Source: Mariniphaga sp041687215
GTDB taxonomy: Bacteria; Bacteroidota; Bacteroidia; Bacteroidales; Prolixibacteraceae
DNA length: 64,000 nt
Assembly (NCBI RefSeq): GCF_041687215.1
Contig: NZ_JAWLCI010000003.1
Location: 62,001 to 126,000 of the forward strand
Reading direction: 5' to 3'
Part shown: positions 34,820-42,241 of the stretch, piece after piece
How positions within the stretch are numbered: position 1 is the first letter of the stretch
Layout of the letters: every line of letters begins with the position of its first letter
The notes under the pieces: model-generated
The model's database searches: none
What the model saw: only the letters and a program-made list of their open reading frames with translations
Told to the model about the DNA's origin: nothing
Made by a program: the position numbers and the translations under genes

Positions 34820-34890
34820 GCCCATTGCACTTCGTTATACAAGTTATGAAATTTGTATCATTTAGCAATGGGCATTTTCTTTTCTTTCCC
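34820..34890 (+). terminator. Long stem-loop followed by T-rich run after the aroC-UPF0251 pair
   Basis: Outer stem GCCCATTGC (34820-34828) with GCAATGGGC (34865-34873), inner stem ATACAA (34837-34842) with TTGTAT (34853-34858), then ATTTTCTTTTCTTTCCCC. Probable terminator for the preceding operon. The nested shape is larger than usual, so a structured small RNA is an alternative. The rest of 34707-35017 shows only the -7 box at 34952. Confidence 0.5.
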
Positions 34891-34951
34891 CAAATTGCCT
34901 GATTCTCTTTTATTATATTTTTTTAGCATAGTTTAGTTTACGGTTAAATTT

Positions 34952-34959
34952 TATATTTG
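34952..34959 (+). promoter_or_regulatory. Candidate -7 box (TATATTTG) for the PepSY-type gene
   Basis: A perfect TAnnTTTG box 58 bases before the ATG at 35018. The -33 region offers only TTTA (34932-34935) at a slightly short spacing of 16. Confidence 0.45.
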
Positions 34960-35017
34960 CGCCTTACAATTTTTTTAAAACTGAAATTTATACAATTAAC
35001 TTTTGCTTCTTGGTAAA

Positions 35018-35569
35018 ATGAAGATACGCAGGCTTTTAAGAATATTGCACCGTGATTTAGGTTATTTTATTGTTGGAATGACAATTGTTTACGCCCTGTC
35101 TGGCATTTTTCTAAACCATCGTCATGATTTTAATCCCGATTATAAGATTTATTTTGTTGATTTTCAGACTGAAATTGGGCCAGATACCGATGTTGATGAA
35201 AAAATGCTAAGAAATATTCTTGAAGAACTTGACCATGATTTGGTTTTCAAGAAGCATTATATTACCAACCAGGGGAATATAAAAATTTTTATCGAGAATG
35301 GTGAAGTGGTTATCAATACAGGAACTGGTGAAGCCACCATGAACTACCTTCAGCGAAGACCCATTATTTTTGAAATGAATCTGTTACATAAAGCTTCAAT
35401 AGGAACATTATGGAAGTGGGTAAGTGATGGAATGGCTGTGATTCTTTTATTTGTAGCTGTTTCAGGGTTGTTCCTTCTGAAAGGAAAACGTGGTTTTGGC
35501 CGATGGGGATGGTGGTGGACAATTGCCGGAATAATTGTACCTTTATTTTTTGCAATCATGTATATTTGA
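35018..35569 (+). CDS. PepSY-associated transmembrane protein
   Basis: A 183-residue inner-membrane protein starting at ATG 35018 (MKIRRLLRILHRDLGY); the TTG at 35003 is rejected. One helix at about 16-34 follows the HRDLGYF motif, then come an external region of about 90 residues and two helices near 130-152 and 162-183, with KGKRGFGRWGWWW between them. This is the layout of PepSY_TM_like proteins, often linked to iron-siderophore or heme reduction. The conserved His in LHRDLGY and LNHRHDF could bind heme, as proposed for such proteins. The downstream lipoprotein gene (27 bases away) is probably co-transcribed. Confidence 0.75.
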   Translation: MKIRRLLRILHRDLGYFIVGMTIVYALSGIFLNHRHDFNPDYKIYFVDFQTEIGPDTDVDEKMLRNILEELDHDLVFKKHYITNQGNIKIFIENGEVVINTGTGEATMNYLQRRPIIFEMNLLHKASIGTLWKWVSDGMAVILLFVAVSGLFLLKGKRGFGRWGWWWTIAGIIVPLFFAIMYI

Positions 35570-35596
35570 AATTGAAAAACCAAAAATAGCTGAGAT

Positions 35597-36103
35597 ATGA
35601 AACGAATTGCGTTAATCACTTTAGTTGCAGCCTTCTTTTTTAGCTGTGGAAATCAAAAGAGCCAAAATGAAAACACATCAGGAGAAGCTGAAAAATCTGC
35701 TTTAGTTTACTCTGTTGATGAACTGTATGCCAATGCTTCTGATTTGGTTGGTAAAGAAGTTACTGTAAAAGGTACTGTTATGCACGTTTGTAAGCAAGGT
35801 GGTGGCCGCTGTTTTTTAATGGGAAGTAACGAAGATTTTAATATTCGGGTGGAAGCCGGTGAAAAAATTGGCGCTTTTAACCAGGAGCAGATGGGCAGCG
35901 ACCTGACCATTACCGGAATTTTCAAAGAGGTAAAAACTGAAGCCGATGCGCACAATCCTGCGCGGGAACATGGCACTGAGGATGCTGACCACGAACATGA
36001 TGAGGAAGCAGAAGAAGCTCACCGTATTATTGTTCAGGCTGAAGAAAAAGCGGAGGTAGTTTATTTTATGGAAGGTCTGACTGTTGAGAAGGAAGAAATT
36101 TAA
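35597..36103 (+). CDS. OB-fold-like lipoprotein with CKQGGGRC and His-rich tail
   Basis: A 168-residue lipoprotein (lipobox AFFFSCG). After a short linker, residues about 45-120 look like an OB-fold (LVGKEVTVKGTVMHV, DLTITGIFKEV) of the tRNA_anti-like/DUF4920-like kind. They include VCKQGGGRCFLMG, two cysteines eight residues apart in the loop where DUF4920 proteins carry a Cys-x-x-x-Gly-Cys-W motif. The tail (about 118-145) is rich in His, Asp and Glu (AREHGTEDADHEHDEE). Together these suggest metal binding or redox chemistry in the periplasm, perhaps with the adjacent PepSY-type protein. No exact function is known. Confidence 0.6.
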   Translation: MKRIALITLVAAFFFSCGNQKSQNENTSGEAEKSALVYSVDELYANASDLVGKEVTVKGTVMHVCKQGGGRCFLMGSNEDFNIRVEAGEKIGAFNQEQMGSDLTITGIFKEVKTEADAHNPAREHGTEDADHEHDEEAEEAHRIIVQAEEKAEVVYFMEGLTVEKEEI

Positions 36104-36113
36104 AGCAAATTCT

Positions 36114-36623
36114 TTATTTCTCTGCCGGTACAAAGTCAAGCGAAACAGAATTTACACAATGACGTGTGTTTTTTTGCGTGTAGCGTTCGCCGTAAAATAC
36201 ATGGCCCAGGTGTCCGCCACAGTTGTTGCAGGTAATTTCAGTCCGGCGTCCGTCGGCATCTAACGTTTTTGTCACTGCGCCTTCAATTTCATCATCGAAA
36301 CTTGGCCAGCCGCAGTTCGATTCAAATTTATCTGATGATTCATACAATGGAGCCCCGCAACGTTTGCATGCGTATGTACCTTTTTCCTTGTGGTTATTGT
36401 ATTCACCGGTAAACGGACGTTCGGTCCCTTTGTGGATAATTACATATTCTTCAAAATCAGTTAACTGCTTGTATTCATTCATTTTTTCATCCTCCTTTAT
36501 CTCAACCTTGTCCTTTGCCTCAGCCTTCGCCTCAGCCTCCGCCTTAATCTTCACCCTCTCCTGAACCTGTCCGCAGGCAGAAAAGGTGACTGCAAAAAAT
36601 AATATGGTAATCATTGTTTTCAT
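36114..36623 (-). CDS. msrB: Methionine-R-sulfoxide reductase, lipoprotein form
   Basis: Reduces methionine-R-sulfoxide in oxidised proteins. I start at base 36623 (MKTMITILFFAVTFSACGQ), a lipoprotein signal with lipobox FSAC; the open frame runs 21 codons further up without signal features. Residues 25-50 are a charged low-complexity linker (KAEAEAKAEAKDKVE) encoded by short repeats. The MsrB domain follows with both zinc CxxC pairs (CKRCG, CNNCG), NCGWPSF, GHLGHVF, and the catalytic Cys in RHCVNSVSL. It would protect envelope proteins. It is convergent with the OB-fold lipoprotein, 10 bases apart. Confidence 0.93.
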   Translation of the reverse strand: MKTMITILFFAVTFSACGQVQERVKIKAEAEAKAEAKDKVEIKEDEKMNEYKQLTDFEEYVIIHKGTERPFTGEYNNHKEKGTYACKRCGAPLYESSDKFESNCGWPSFDDEIEGAVTKTLDADGRRTEITCNNCGGHLGHVFYGERYTQKNTRHCVNSVSLDFVPAEK

Positions 36624-36690
36624 TTCAGAATTAAAACAACCGGTGCGGTTTATTGGTTCAATTTTACTACGACAATACAAACTCACTTAT

Positions 36691-36722
36691 TTTGTTTTAT
36701 CCGATTGGGCACTTTATATTTG
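36691..36722 (+). promoter_or_regulatory. Promoter of the orphan antitoxin
   Basis: TTTG (36691-36694), 20 bases, TATATTTG (36715-36722): a full consensus match. Transcription would start near 36729, leaving a leader of only about 14 bases before the ATG at 36743. Confidence 0.6.
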
Positions 36723-36742
36723 TAAAAAAGAAGAAATAAAAT

Positions 36743-36979
36743 ATGATTACAGATATTCAAAGGCGCAATCAGATATTAAGACGTATAAACCGGATTCCAA
36801 AAGATAAACTGAAAGAACTGGACGAATACATCTCAAAGCTTGAGCATGACGTTGGGCGGAATAACAAAACGTTATCTTTTGCCGGAGCATGGAAAGATAT
36901 TGATGAATCTGTCTTTGATGATTTTACAGAAAAGCTGATAAGGAATCGTCAAAAAAACAGACCCAGAATTGATGAATAG
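36743..36979 (+). CDS. Antitoxin of a type II (VapBC-like) module
   Basis: A 78-residue protein with the layout of Bacteroidota antitoxins paired with PIN-domain toxins. An N-terminal helical dimerisation part (DKLKELDEYISKLE) is followed by a C-terminal toxin-binding tail (SFAGAWKDIDESVFDDFTEKL, read in two pieces, then NRQKNRPRI). It appears intact with a good promoter, but its toxin partner, which overlaps its last codons, is broken, so it is an orphan. Confidence 0.72.
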   Translation: MITDIQRRNQILRRINRIPKDKLKELDEYISKLEHDVGRNNKTLSFAGAWKDIDESVFDDFTEKLIRNRQKNRPRIDE

Positions 36980-37132
36980 AGCACTTATTGATACAGATAT
37001 TCTTTTCTTTTAATAATTGCCGGAGTAGCAATTGAAAATGAAATGACCCTGGTGACGAATAACGAAAATCATTTTAAAAGAATTCCCGGGCTAAAAATTG
37101 ACAATTGGTCAAAGCATGTTCTAAAATCATAA
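36972..37132 (+). pseudogene. PIN-domain (VapC-like) toxin remnant with internal deletion
   Basis: An ATG at 36972, overlapping the antitoxin stop, gives MNRALIDTDILFF and then a stop at 37011. This is the usual PIN start with the first catalytic Asp. From 37013, in another frame, the sequence reads IIAGVAIENEMTLVTNNE, then NHFKRIPGLKIDNW to a stop at 37130-37132, which is the usual C terminus of a PIN toxin. About 80 central residues, including the other catalytic acids, are missing, so the toxin is dead. Confidence 0.8.
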
Positions 37133-37159
37133 ACCGAATAAATATTAAAACTTTGTTCC

Positions 37160-37549
37160 TTATTGATTTTTCTTCTTTTTCTTTAACGCAATTTCTATTC
37201 TTCTCAGCCAAATTTTATCTGTTACAATTCCACCGCTTCCACTCCAAACCTGTATTTCTGAATCCGGGCAAAGAATATAATAATAATCATAACCTTTTTC
37301 TTTACTTAACCTGCACTCATTTATAATAAAATTTTCAAAAAGACGATCATAACTAAAAGAATACCAGACAGTATCCAGTAGAATAAATACATTTTTGTCA
37401 ATTAGTACAAAATCATTCATCTGACCATATATTTCCATGCCAATCCATTTTTGGGAACTTTTATGGCTTCGAAGGAAAAGACCTGCAAACATGATTAAAC
37501 CTATAATCCCCATAATAATCAGGTAAATACGAATTGCTTTTGGATTCAT
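37160..37549 (-). CDS. Small hypothetical protein with N-terminal membrane helix
   Basis: A 129-residue protein I do not recognise. Residues about 8-27 (YLIIMGIIGLIMFAGLFLR) form one transmembrane helix; the remainder is mixed alpha/beta with WSGSGGIVTDKIW and ends in a Lys-rich tail (ALKKKKKNQ). It is AT-rich and flanked by the antitoxin remnant and by the epimerase gene, so it may belong to the same small accessory patch. Confidence 0.5.
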   Translation of the reverse strand: MNPKAIRIYLIIMGIIGLIMFAGLFLRSHKSSQKWIGMEIYGQMNDFVLIDKNVFILLDTVWYSFSYDRLFENFIINECRLSKEKGYDYYYILCPDSEIQVWSGSGGIVTDKIWLRRIEIALKKKKKNQ

Positions 37550-37598
37550 CTTAATAAATTGATTATGAATTAATAAAATATTTTTATTTGATAAAAAA

Positions 37599-38726
37599 TC
37601 AAACCTTCCTTATCCCAATCCCCGGCTTATCAAAAAGTGTGATTTTTCCATCCACAATTTTTACCCCTTCATACGGGTCGTTGGAAATGAGCAGGTTGCC
37701 GTCCAGGTCGGCCCATTCGGCTTGTGGGGCAAGCTGGGCAGCTGCTGAAATGGCACACGAGGTTTCAGTCATGCAGCCAATCATCACCCGCAGGTGGTTT
37801 GCGTGGGCCAGGTTAATCATTTTGTGGGCTTCGCGCATGCCAGTGCATTTCATCAACTTGATGTTGATACCTGAATAAACTCCCGATGACCCCTGCACGT
37901 CGCAAAGCCGCTGAATAGCCTCGTCGCCGATGATTGGAAGCGGCGAATGTTCTGTCAGCCAGGCGTGGTCATCTTTCCGGTTTTTGGGGAGCGGTTGCTC
38001 CACAAACTCAACACCCTTTTCTTTCAGCCAGTGCACCATTTCCAGCGCCTCTTCTTTGTTGTCCCAACCCTGGTTTACATCCACACAAAGCGGTTTGTTT
38101 GTCACCGAGCGGATAGTTTCAACCATTTCCTTATCGTTCGGCCCGCCCAGTTTTACTTTTAAAATTTTGTAAGGCGCAGCTTCTTCCACTTTTTGTTTCA
38201 CCACATCGGGTTTGTCGATTCCGATGGTGAACGAAGTGTTGGGTGTGTTTTCCGGGGAAAATCCCCAGATTTTGTACCACGGCTGGTCCATTATTTTTCC
38301 CACCAAATCGTGCAGGGCAATGTCAACCGAGGCTTTGGCCGCAGTATTTCCGGGAGCTGCTTCGTCCAGGTATTCCAGAATTTCGTCCATACGAAACGGA
38401 TCGGTGAACTGGCCCAGGTTGAGTGCCGTTAAATACCGGGCTGCCGTTTTTTGCGATTCGCCCAAATAAGGTGGCATACTGGCCTCTCCATAACCGGTAA
38501 ATCCTTCAAATTCAATTTTTGTCAGCATCACCGGTGTGGTGGTTCGCGAACTGTTGGCCAGCGTAAACACATGTTTTAATTGCAAATCGTAGGGCTCAAA
38601 GGTCAGCTTTAAACCCTGCCCTGGAAATTTTCCTTTCATATTCGAATAAATTAAATGGGGAAGTGCTATACCACCCGCTGTAAACAATGCCGTATTTTTG
38701 ATAAAATTTCTTCTGTCTGTACTCAT
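37599..38726 (-). CDS. L-Ala-D/L-Glu-type dipeptide epimerase (enolase superfamily), Tat-exported
   Basis: A 375-residue protein. It starts at base 38726 with a Tat-like signal (DRRNFIKN, then a hydrophobic stretch); the longer open frame merely translates an AT-rich repeat. The enolase-superfamily active site is complete: catalytic Lys pair in ILKVKLGG, metal ligands in CVDVNQG, FVEQPLP and GDEAI, and the second-side Lys in GINIKLMK. Family members epimerise L-Ala-D-Glu from murein turnover. It follows an NlpC/P60 and a transglutaminase-like lipoprotein on the same strand, which fits release and recycling of cell-wall peptides. Periplasmic location would be unusual but is seen in other Bacteroidota. 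Confidence 0.85.
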   Translation of the reverse strand: MSTDRRNFIKNTALFTAGGIALPHLIYSNMKGKFPGQGLKLTFEPYDLQLKHVFTLANSSRTTTPVMLTKIEFEGFTGYGEASMPPYLGESQKTAARYLTALNLGQFTDPFRMDEILEYLDEAAPGNTAAKASVDIALHDLVGKIMDQPWYKIWGFSPENTPNTSFTIGIDKPDVVKQKVEEAAPYKILKVKLGGPNDKEMVETIRSVTNKPLCVDVNQGWDNKEEALEMVHWLKEKGVEFVEQPLPKNRKDDHAWLTEHSPLPIIGDEAIQRLCDVQGSSGVYSGINIKLMKCTGMREAHKMINLAHANHLRVMIGCMTETSCAISAAAQLAPQAEWADLDGNLLISNDPYEGVKIVDGKITLFDKPGIGIRKV

Positions 38727-38730
38727 TTTC

Positions 38731-38786
38731 TTTAAACTCAAAACTTTTAATTTAACCCGAAACTTTAAACTTTTAACTTTAAACTT
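38731..38786. repeat. Short degenerate CTTTAAA/CTTTTAA direct repeats
   Basis: A 55-base stretch made of AAACTTTAAACTTTTAACTTTAAAC-like units between the epimerase and NlpC genes. A similar tract (AGTTTAAAGTTTAATGTTCA) lies at 8507-8535. No hairpin or coding role is seen. Confidence 0.5.
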
Positions 38787-38788
38787 CT

Positions 38789-39952
38789 TCAGTACCATGG
38801 ATGCACTCTCACCCACTGTATCCCTTCTGTTCCTTCCGAACCGATAACTCGCCGAGCGCTAATGAACGTGTTTTTTCGATATTTCGAATATATTTTACTT
38901 TGCGGATCAAAACTGTTTTCTGCCACTTTCCCGGCTGCGTGAATATATTCCGCTTTTCCCAGTGAAATGGCCACATGGGTAATTCGTTCAGGTTGTTCTT
39001 CGTTTGCTTTTTGGCCGAAAAAAAGCAGGTCGCCGGGCTGCAGGTTTTCAAACGACTCGTCCGGATTAACAAACTGTCCGTGCCGAACCTGCAACGATGC
39101 GTCCCGGGCAAGAATGATTCCGTGCATAAAATAAACCATTTTGGTAAAACCGCTGCAATCCATAGCAAGGGCCGAAGTCCCGCCCCAAAGGTAGGGACGG
39201 CCTTTCATGCTTTGGGCCAGGTTTACCAGTGAAGAGGAATCAGGCCTCATTGTTTCCCTGAATTCAGAAAAGGAAACCCAGCTTTGCTGAGTGGTAAAAC
39301 CTTCCCGTCCGTCAGGAAACCTTACCTTAATGTAATTTCCTTGCTGCTCTAATCGTTCCAATATTCCACCCATCGTCACATCGCCAATAGGTTTTTCCTG
39401 TTTTTCCGACTCATAGATTTGTGAAAATGAGCCGGTGAAAATAATCCGATCGGCCTGCCTCAAGTTTTGAAGTTCGGTTTTAGTAACCGGAAAAATTCCG
39501 CCCGACGGCGCCCATGAAATATAGCGATCGGGTGTTTGAACCAGATGCCAGCCGCCCTGTTTTTTCAGGATTTTTGCCGGGGTTCCCAGAAGTGCCTGGG
39601 TAACCAGCTCCGAAGAGTACCGTGGAGTTGCCCTGAAGTTGGCTGCTGAGACATTTACCAGCGCATACGTTTTTTCGCCAACAGTGGAGTCGGGGAGAAT
39701 TGTAATTTCATCAACTACCTCAAAAGATTGGAATTGGTTTAACAGTTCATTTTTCAGATTCTCATTATCGGTTTCACCTTGCAGAATAACCTTCCCCTTT
39801 TGAAATGAGGCTTCCACATCGAAAACGGTCTCGCGCTTGTCCGGGACCTGGTTTTGTTCAAACCTTGCGATAACCGCTTCTGCCTCTTTGCGGTTACTCA
39901 CTCCGCATGAAACAGTTGCAAGCATTAAAAGTATGATTCCAATTCTGTTCAT
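38789..39952 (-). CDS. NlpC/P60 (C40) lipoprotein with SH3 domains
   Basis: A 387-residue lipoprotein (lipobox ATVSCG). Residues about 25-95 form a small BON-like domain, followed by two bacterial SH3-type domains (about 100-220: YALVNVSAANFRATP, GTPAKILKKQGGWHLV) and a C-terminal NlpC/P60 peptidase about 235-370. The catalytic Cys is in AMDCSGF and the His in ITHVAISLG, with YIHAAG following. It resembles gamma-D-Glu-diamino-acid endopeptidases that cut murein peptides and release L-Ala-D-Glu, the substrate of the epimerase encoded next. Its start overlaps the stop of the transglutaminase gene by four bases. Confidence 0.88.
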   Translation of the reverse strand: MNRIGIILLMLATVSCGVSNRKEAEAVIARFEQNQVPDKRETVFDVEASFQKGKVILQGETDNENLKNELLNQFQSFEVVDEITILPDSTVGEKTYALVNVSAANFRATPRYSSELVTQALLGTPAKILKKQGGWHLVQTPDRYISWAPSGGIFPVTKTELQNLRQADRIIFTGSFSQIYESEKQEKPIGDVTMGGILERLEQQGNYIKVRFPDGREGFTTQQSWVSFSEFRETMRPDSSSLVNLAQSMKGRPYLWGGTSALAMDCSGFTKMVYFMHGIILARDASLQVRHGQFVNPDESFENLQPGDLLFFGQKANEEQPERITHVAISLGKAEYIHAAGKVAENSFDPQSKIYSKYRKNTFISARRVIGSEGTEGIQWVRVHPWY

Positions 39953-41400
39953 AATTCCGGTTCATTTAAATAGGTCACATTCATTTTATAGCTCCACTGG
40001 TCGAAATAAATATTTCCTCCGTTCCATTCCAGTTCGCCCCGCTGAAAGTCGATAGGTTCGCTGCGAAAATACCTTTTGGGAGGGTCGAATTCCCGGCTGA
40101 AATCGTCATTTACAATCAACCGGTACCCATCAATCCCGGAAATATAAAAATCTTTAACTTCCAAATCTTCTGAATCCTGCAGCCCGAAGGACTGATCAAG
40201 TGGCACCCAGCCCACACCTTCGTAATACACTTCACACCAGTCGTGCAGGTTCATCTGGCCGGGGTGCAACATCCAGCCGCTTTGCCATTTGCAGGGAATG
40301 CCGCTTGCCCGTGCCAGCGACATGAAAAGCAACGTCTGCATTCCGCAGTCGCCTTTCCGGTATTTTAAAACGTATTCAGGAATATTTTCAAATGTGGAAT
40401 ATTCCAGCGCCGATGCCCAGGGTATGTTATGGTTTATCCAGTAATAGATGGCTTTTACTTTTTCAACCGGATTGGAAATTCCGCTGGTAATTTTTGTGGC
40501 CAGACTTTTAATTTCTTCAGAAAAAACGATATGCGGCGGAAGTTCGGCAGTATAGGTTTTGTTTAATTCAGATGAATTATTGTAAGGTTCAATTTTTTCC
40601 GGTGATAGCTGAATCCATTCCGGCTGGGTTTTAAATTCAGCCGAAAAACTGAAAACAGTAGGCTGGCCGGCCAGAGTTTCTTTTTCAATATACAGACTTC
40701 GCTGCAAAAAGGAATTATCGGCAATGTGATAGTTTTCCGAATTAACCGAAAGCAACTTCACATTTTTTTGCCGTGGAAGTGATTCGCGCGGAAAAGGCAT
40801 CCAGCATTTTACGGTTTCGCCGGCTGGTACAACATCGGGTTTCAGGGTAATGGAAAAGTCGATTTGGAATTTGTGAGCGAGTTCATCCTGTGAAATGCCT
40901 TTCTCAAAATTTTCAATTAAACCGGCTGTGTTCTTCAAACGAAAAACATCCAGAGGGTCGGTAAATTCTCCGTCTTTGCTGATTTTTGCCTTCCGGGCCA
41001 GTGAATCAACCCGGAACAGGTTGGGCACGGCATTTCGGAAATACCTTTTTTCCCCGTCAATTTTTCGCATTTCCAGATTGCCTGAATTTTCCCATGTTTC
41101 GAGTTGTTGTTTTGTTAAATCAGGAAAATAAGGAAGGAGTTCTTTTCTGACTTCCGGTTCTGTTTTCGAAAAATCGATTTCTATCCGGTCCATTTTGGCC
41201 TGCAGTATTTCAAAATATCCGGCCTGTTTTTTTCCGGGATTCTTTTGAAAAAAAAGTTTGATTTGTTCACGGGCTTCACTGAATCTGCCTTCTTCAAATA
41301 GTTCGAAAGCTTTTTTATCGGGCTGAATGGCTGGGTTACATCCGTAAAAAAAGATTACGGAAAGCAGCAGAATGACAATATTTTGTGATCTTTGGCCCAT
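39949..41400 (-). CDS. Transglutaminase-like lipoprotein
   Basis: A 483-residue lipoprotein (lipobox FFYGC). An N-terminal helical region (about 25-110) precedes a beta-rich domain (about 170-300) and a transglutaminase core about 310-430. The Cys-His-Asp triad sits in KGDCGMQTLLF, NLHDWCEVYY and VPLDQSFG. Such domains act as peptidases or amidases as well as cross-linkers. As the first gene of a set with an NlpC/P60 enzyme and a dipeptide epimerase, a role in trimming cell-wall peptides is the best guess. A good promoter lies just upstream (41421-41454). Confidence 0.85.
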   Translation of the reverse strand: MGQRSQNIVILLLSVIFFYGCNPAIQPDKKAFELFEEGRFSEAREQIKLFFQKNPGKKQAGYFEILQAKMDRIEIDFSKTEPEVRKELLPYFPDLTKQQLETWENSGNLEMRKIDGEKRYFRNAVPNLFRVDSLARKAKISKDGEFTDPLDVFRLKNTAGLIENFEKGISQDELAHKFQIDFSITLKPDVVPAGETVKCWMPFPRESLPRQKNVKLLSVNSENYHIADNSFLQRSLYIEKETLAGQPTVFSFSAEFKTQPEWIQLSPEKIEPYNNSSELNKTYTAELPPHIVFSEEIKSLATKITSGISNPVEKVKAIYYWINHNIPWASALEYSTFENIPEYVLKYRKGDCGMQTLLFMSLARASGIPCKWQSGWMLHPGQMNLHDWCEVYYEGVGWVPLDQSFGLQDSEDLEVKDFYISGIDGYRLIVNDDFSREFDPPKRYFRSEPIDFQRGELEWNGGNIYFDQWSYKMNVTYLNEPEL

Positions 41401-41420
41401 ATTCCGATTTTGCAGTGGAA

Positions 41421-41454
41421 CAAAGATAGGGAATCACTTGGAACATTAACCAAA
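41421..41454 (-). promoter_or_regulatory. Promoter of the murein-peptide gene set
   Basis: Minus strand: TTTG (41454-41451), 22 bases, TATCTTTG (41428-41421). The start would be near 41414, about 14 bases before the ATG at 41400. It lies inside the region that would be coding if truC began at the TTG at 41392. Confidence 0.55.
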
Positions 41455-41463
41455 ATTTTATCA

Positions 41464-42162
41464 GTGGAAAACAATTTTGAAATACCCATTCTGTTTCAGG
41501 ATGAACATATTATTGTGGTGAATAAACCGTTCGGTCTGGCGGTGCATAAAAACGATTTTATGCCCCACGATGCGCCTTACCTGACCAAACTGCTGGGCGA
41601 AGTTACCGGCAAATGGATTTACAACGTGCACCGGCTCGATGCGAAAACCAGCGGTGTAATGGTGCTGGTGTTTTCTCCGGAAATGGCAAAGGAACTTACA
41701 ATGCAGTTTGAACGGAAAGAGGTGGCGAAAAAATATGTGGCTGTAGTACAAGGAAATCCGGGAGAAGGCACATTTAGCGAAAAGGTGCTGGTAAAAAAGA
41801 AGTCGAAATTTAAGAAGCCGGCTGTAACGCACTACAAAACAATTCGTTCGGTTGAAACGGATATTTCGTACAAGGAGAAAACCAACATTGTGCTGAGCCT
41901 GGTGGAAATAACTCCCGAAACCGGACGGTGGCATCAGATTCGTCAGCACTTTGCCAAAAACCGGTTCGATATTGTAGGCGACTCGCACCATGGAGATTTT
42001 ACACTGAATAAAATCATCACCGAAAAAGCCGGGATAAACCGGTTGCTGCTCCATGCTTCGTCGCTGGAAATCACCCATCCCGAAACACAAACCCGGAATG
42101 CATTTGTTTCGCCTGTTCCGCCGGAGTTTGAGAAGGTGATGGATAGCTGCCGGAAAATGTGA
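41464..42162 (+). CDS. truC: tRNA pseudouridine(65) synthase (RluA family)
   Basis: Isomerises uridine to pseudouridine in RNA; the closest family pattern is TruC, acting on U65 of tRNA. The frame is open from a TTG at 41392, but that lies within the divergent gene's 5' end and promoter. The GTG at 41464 gives a 232-residue protein beginning where the family begins (FEIPILFQDEHIIVVNKPFGL). Other signatures are the catalytic Asp in VHRLDAKTSGV, KKYVAVVQG, TGRWHQIRQH and GDSHHGD. The start codon is inferred. Confidence 0.85.
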   Translation: MENNFEIPILFQDEHIIVVNKPFGLAVHKNDFMPHDAPYLTKLLGEVTGKWIYNVHRLDAKTSGVMVLVFSPEMAKELTMQFERKEVAKKYVAVVQGNPGEGTFSEKVLVKKKSKFKKPAVTHYKTIRSVETDISYKEKTNIVLSLVEITPETGRWHQIRQHFAKNRFDIVGDSHHGDFTLNKIITEKAGINRLLLHASSLEITHPETQTRNAFVSPVPPEFEKVMDSCRKM

Positions 42163-42177
42163 TGTTCTTATTTTCCT

Positions 42178-42208
42178 GTTGCCCAAAAATCAAATTCAGT
42201 TATCTTTG
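42178..42208 (+). promoter_or_regulatory. Promoter of the S9 peptidase gene
   Basis: GTTG (42178-42181, one mismatch), 19 bases, TATCTTTG (42201-42208), 33 bases before the ATG at 42242. Confidence 0.5.
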
Positions 42209-42241
42209 GAATTTTAACGAAAAATCAGAAAAAAATTTGTA

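Noticed and set aside
38731..38816. Longer N terminus for the dipeptide epimerase (Lys/Val-rich)
   Set aside because: It is a translation of CTTTAAA-type repeats; the Tat-type signal begins at base 38726.
41392..41463. Extended TruC start at a TTG
   Set aside because: It overlaps the first codons and the promoter of the divergent transglutaminase gene; the GTG at 41464 matches the family start.
41461..42186. 241-codon minus-strand open frame over truC
   Set aside because: Composition rich in Cys, Phe and His with no family motif; the plus frame encodes a clear pseudouridine synthase.
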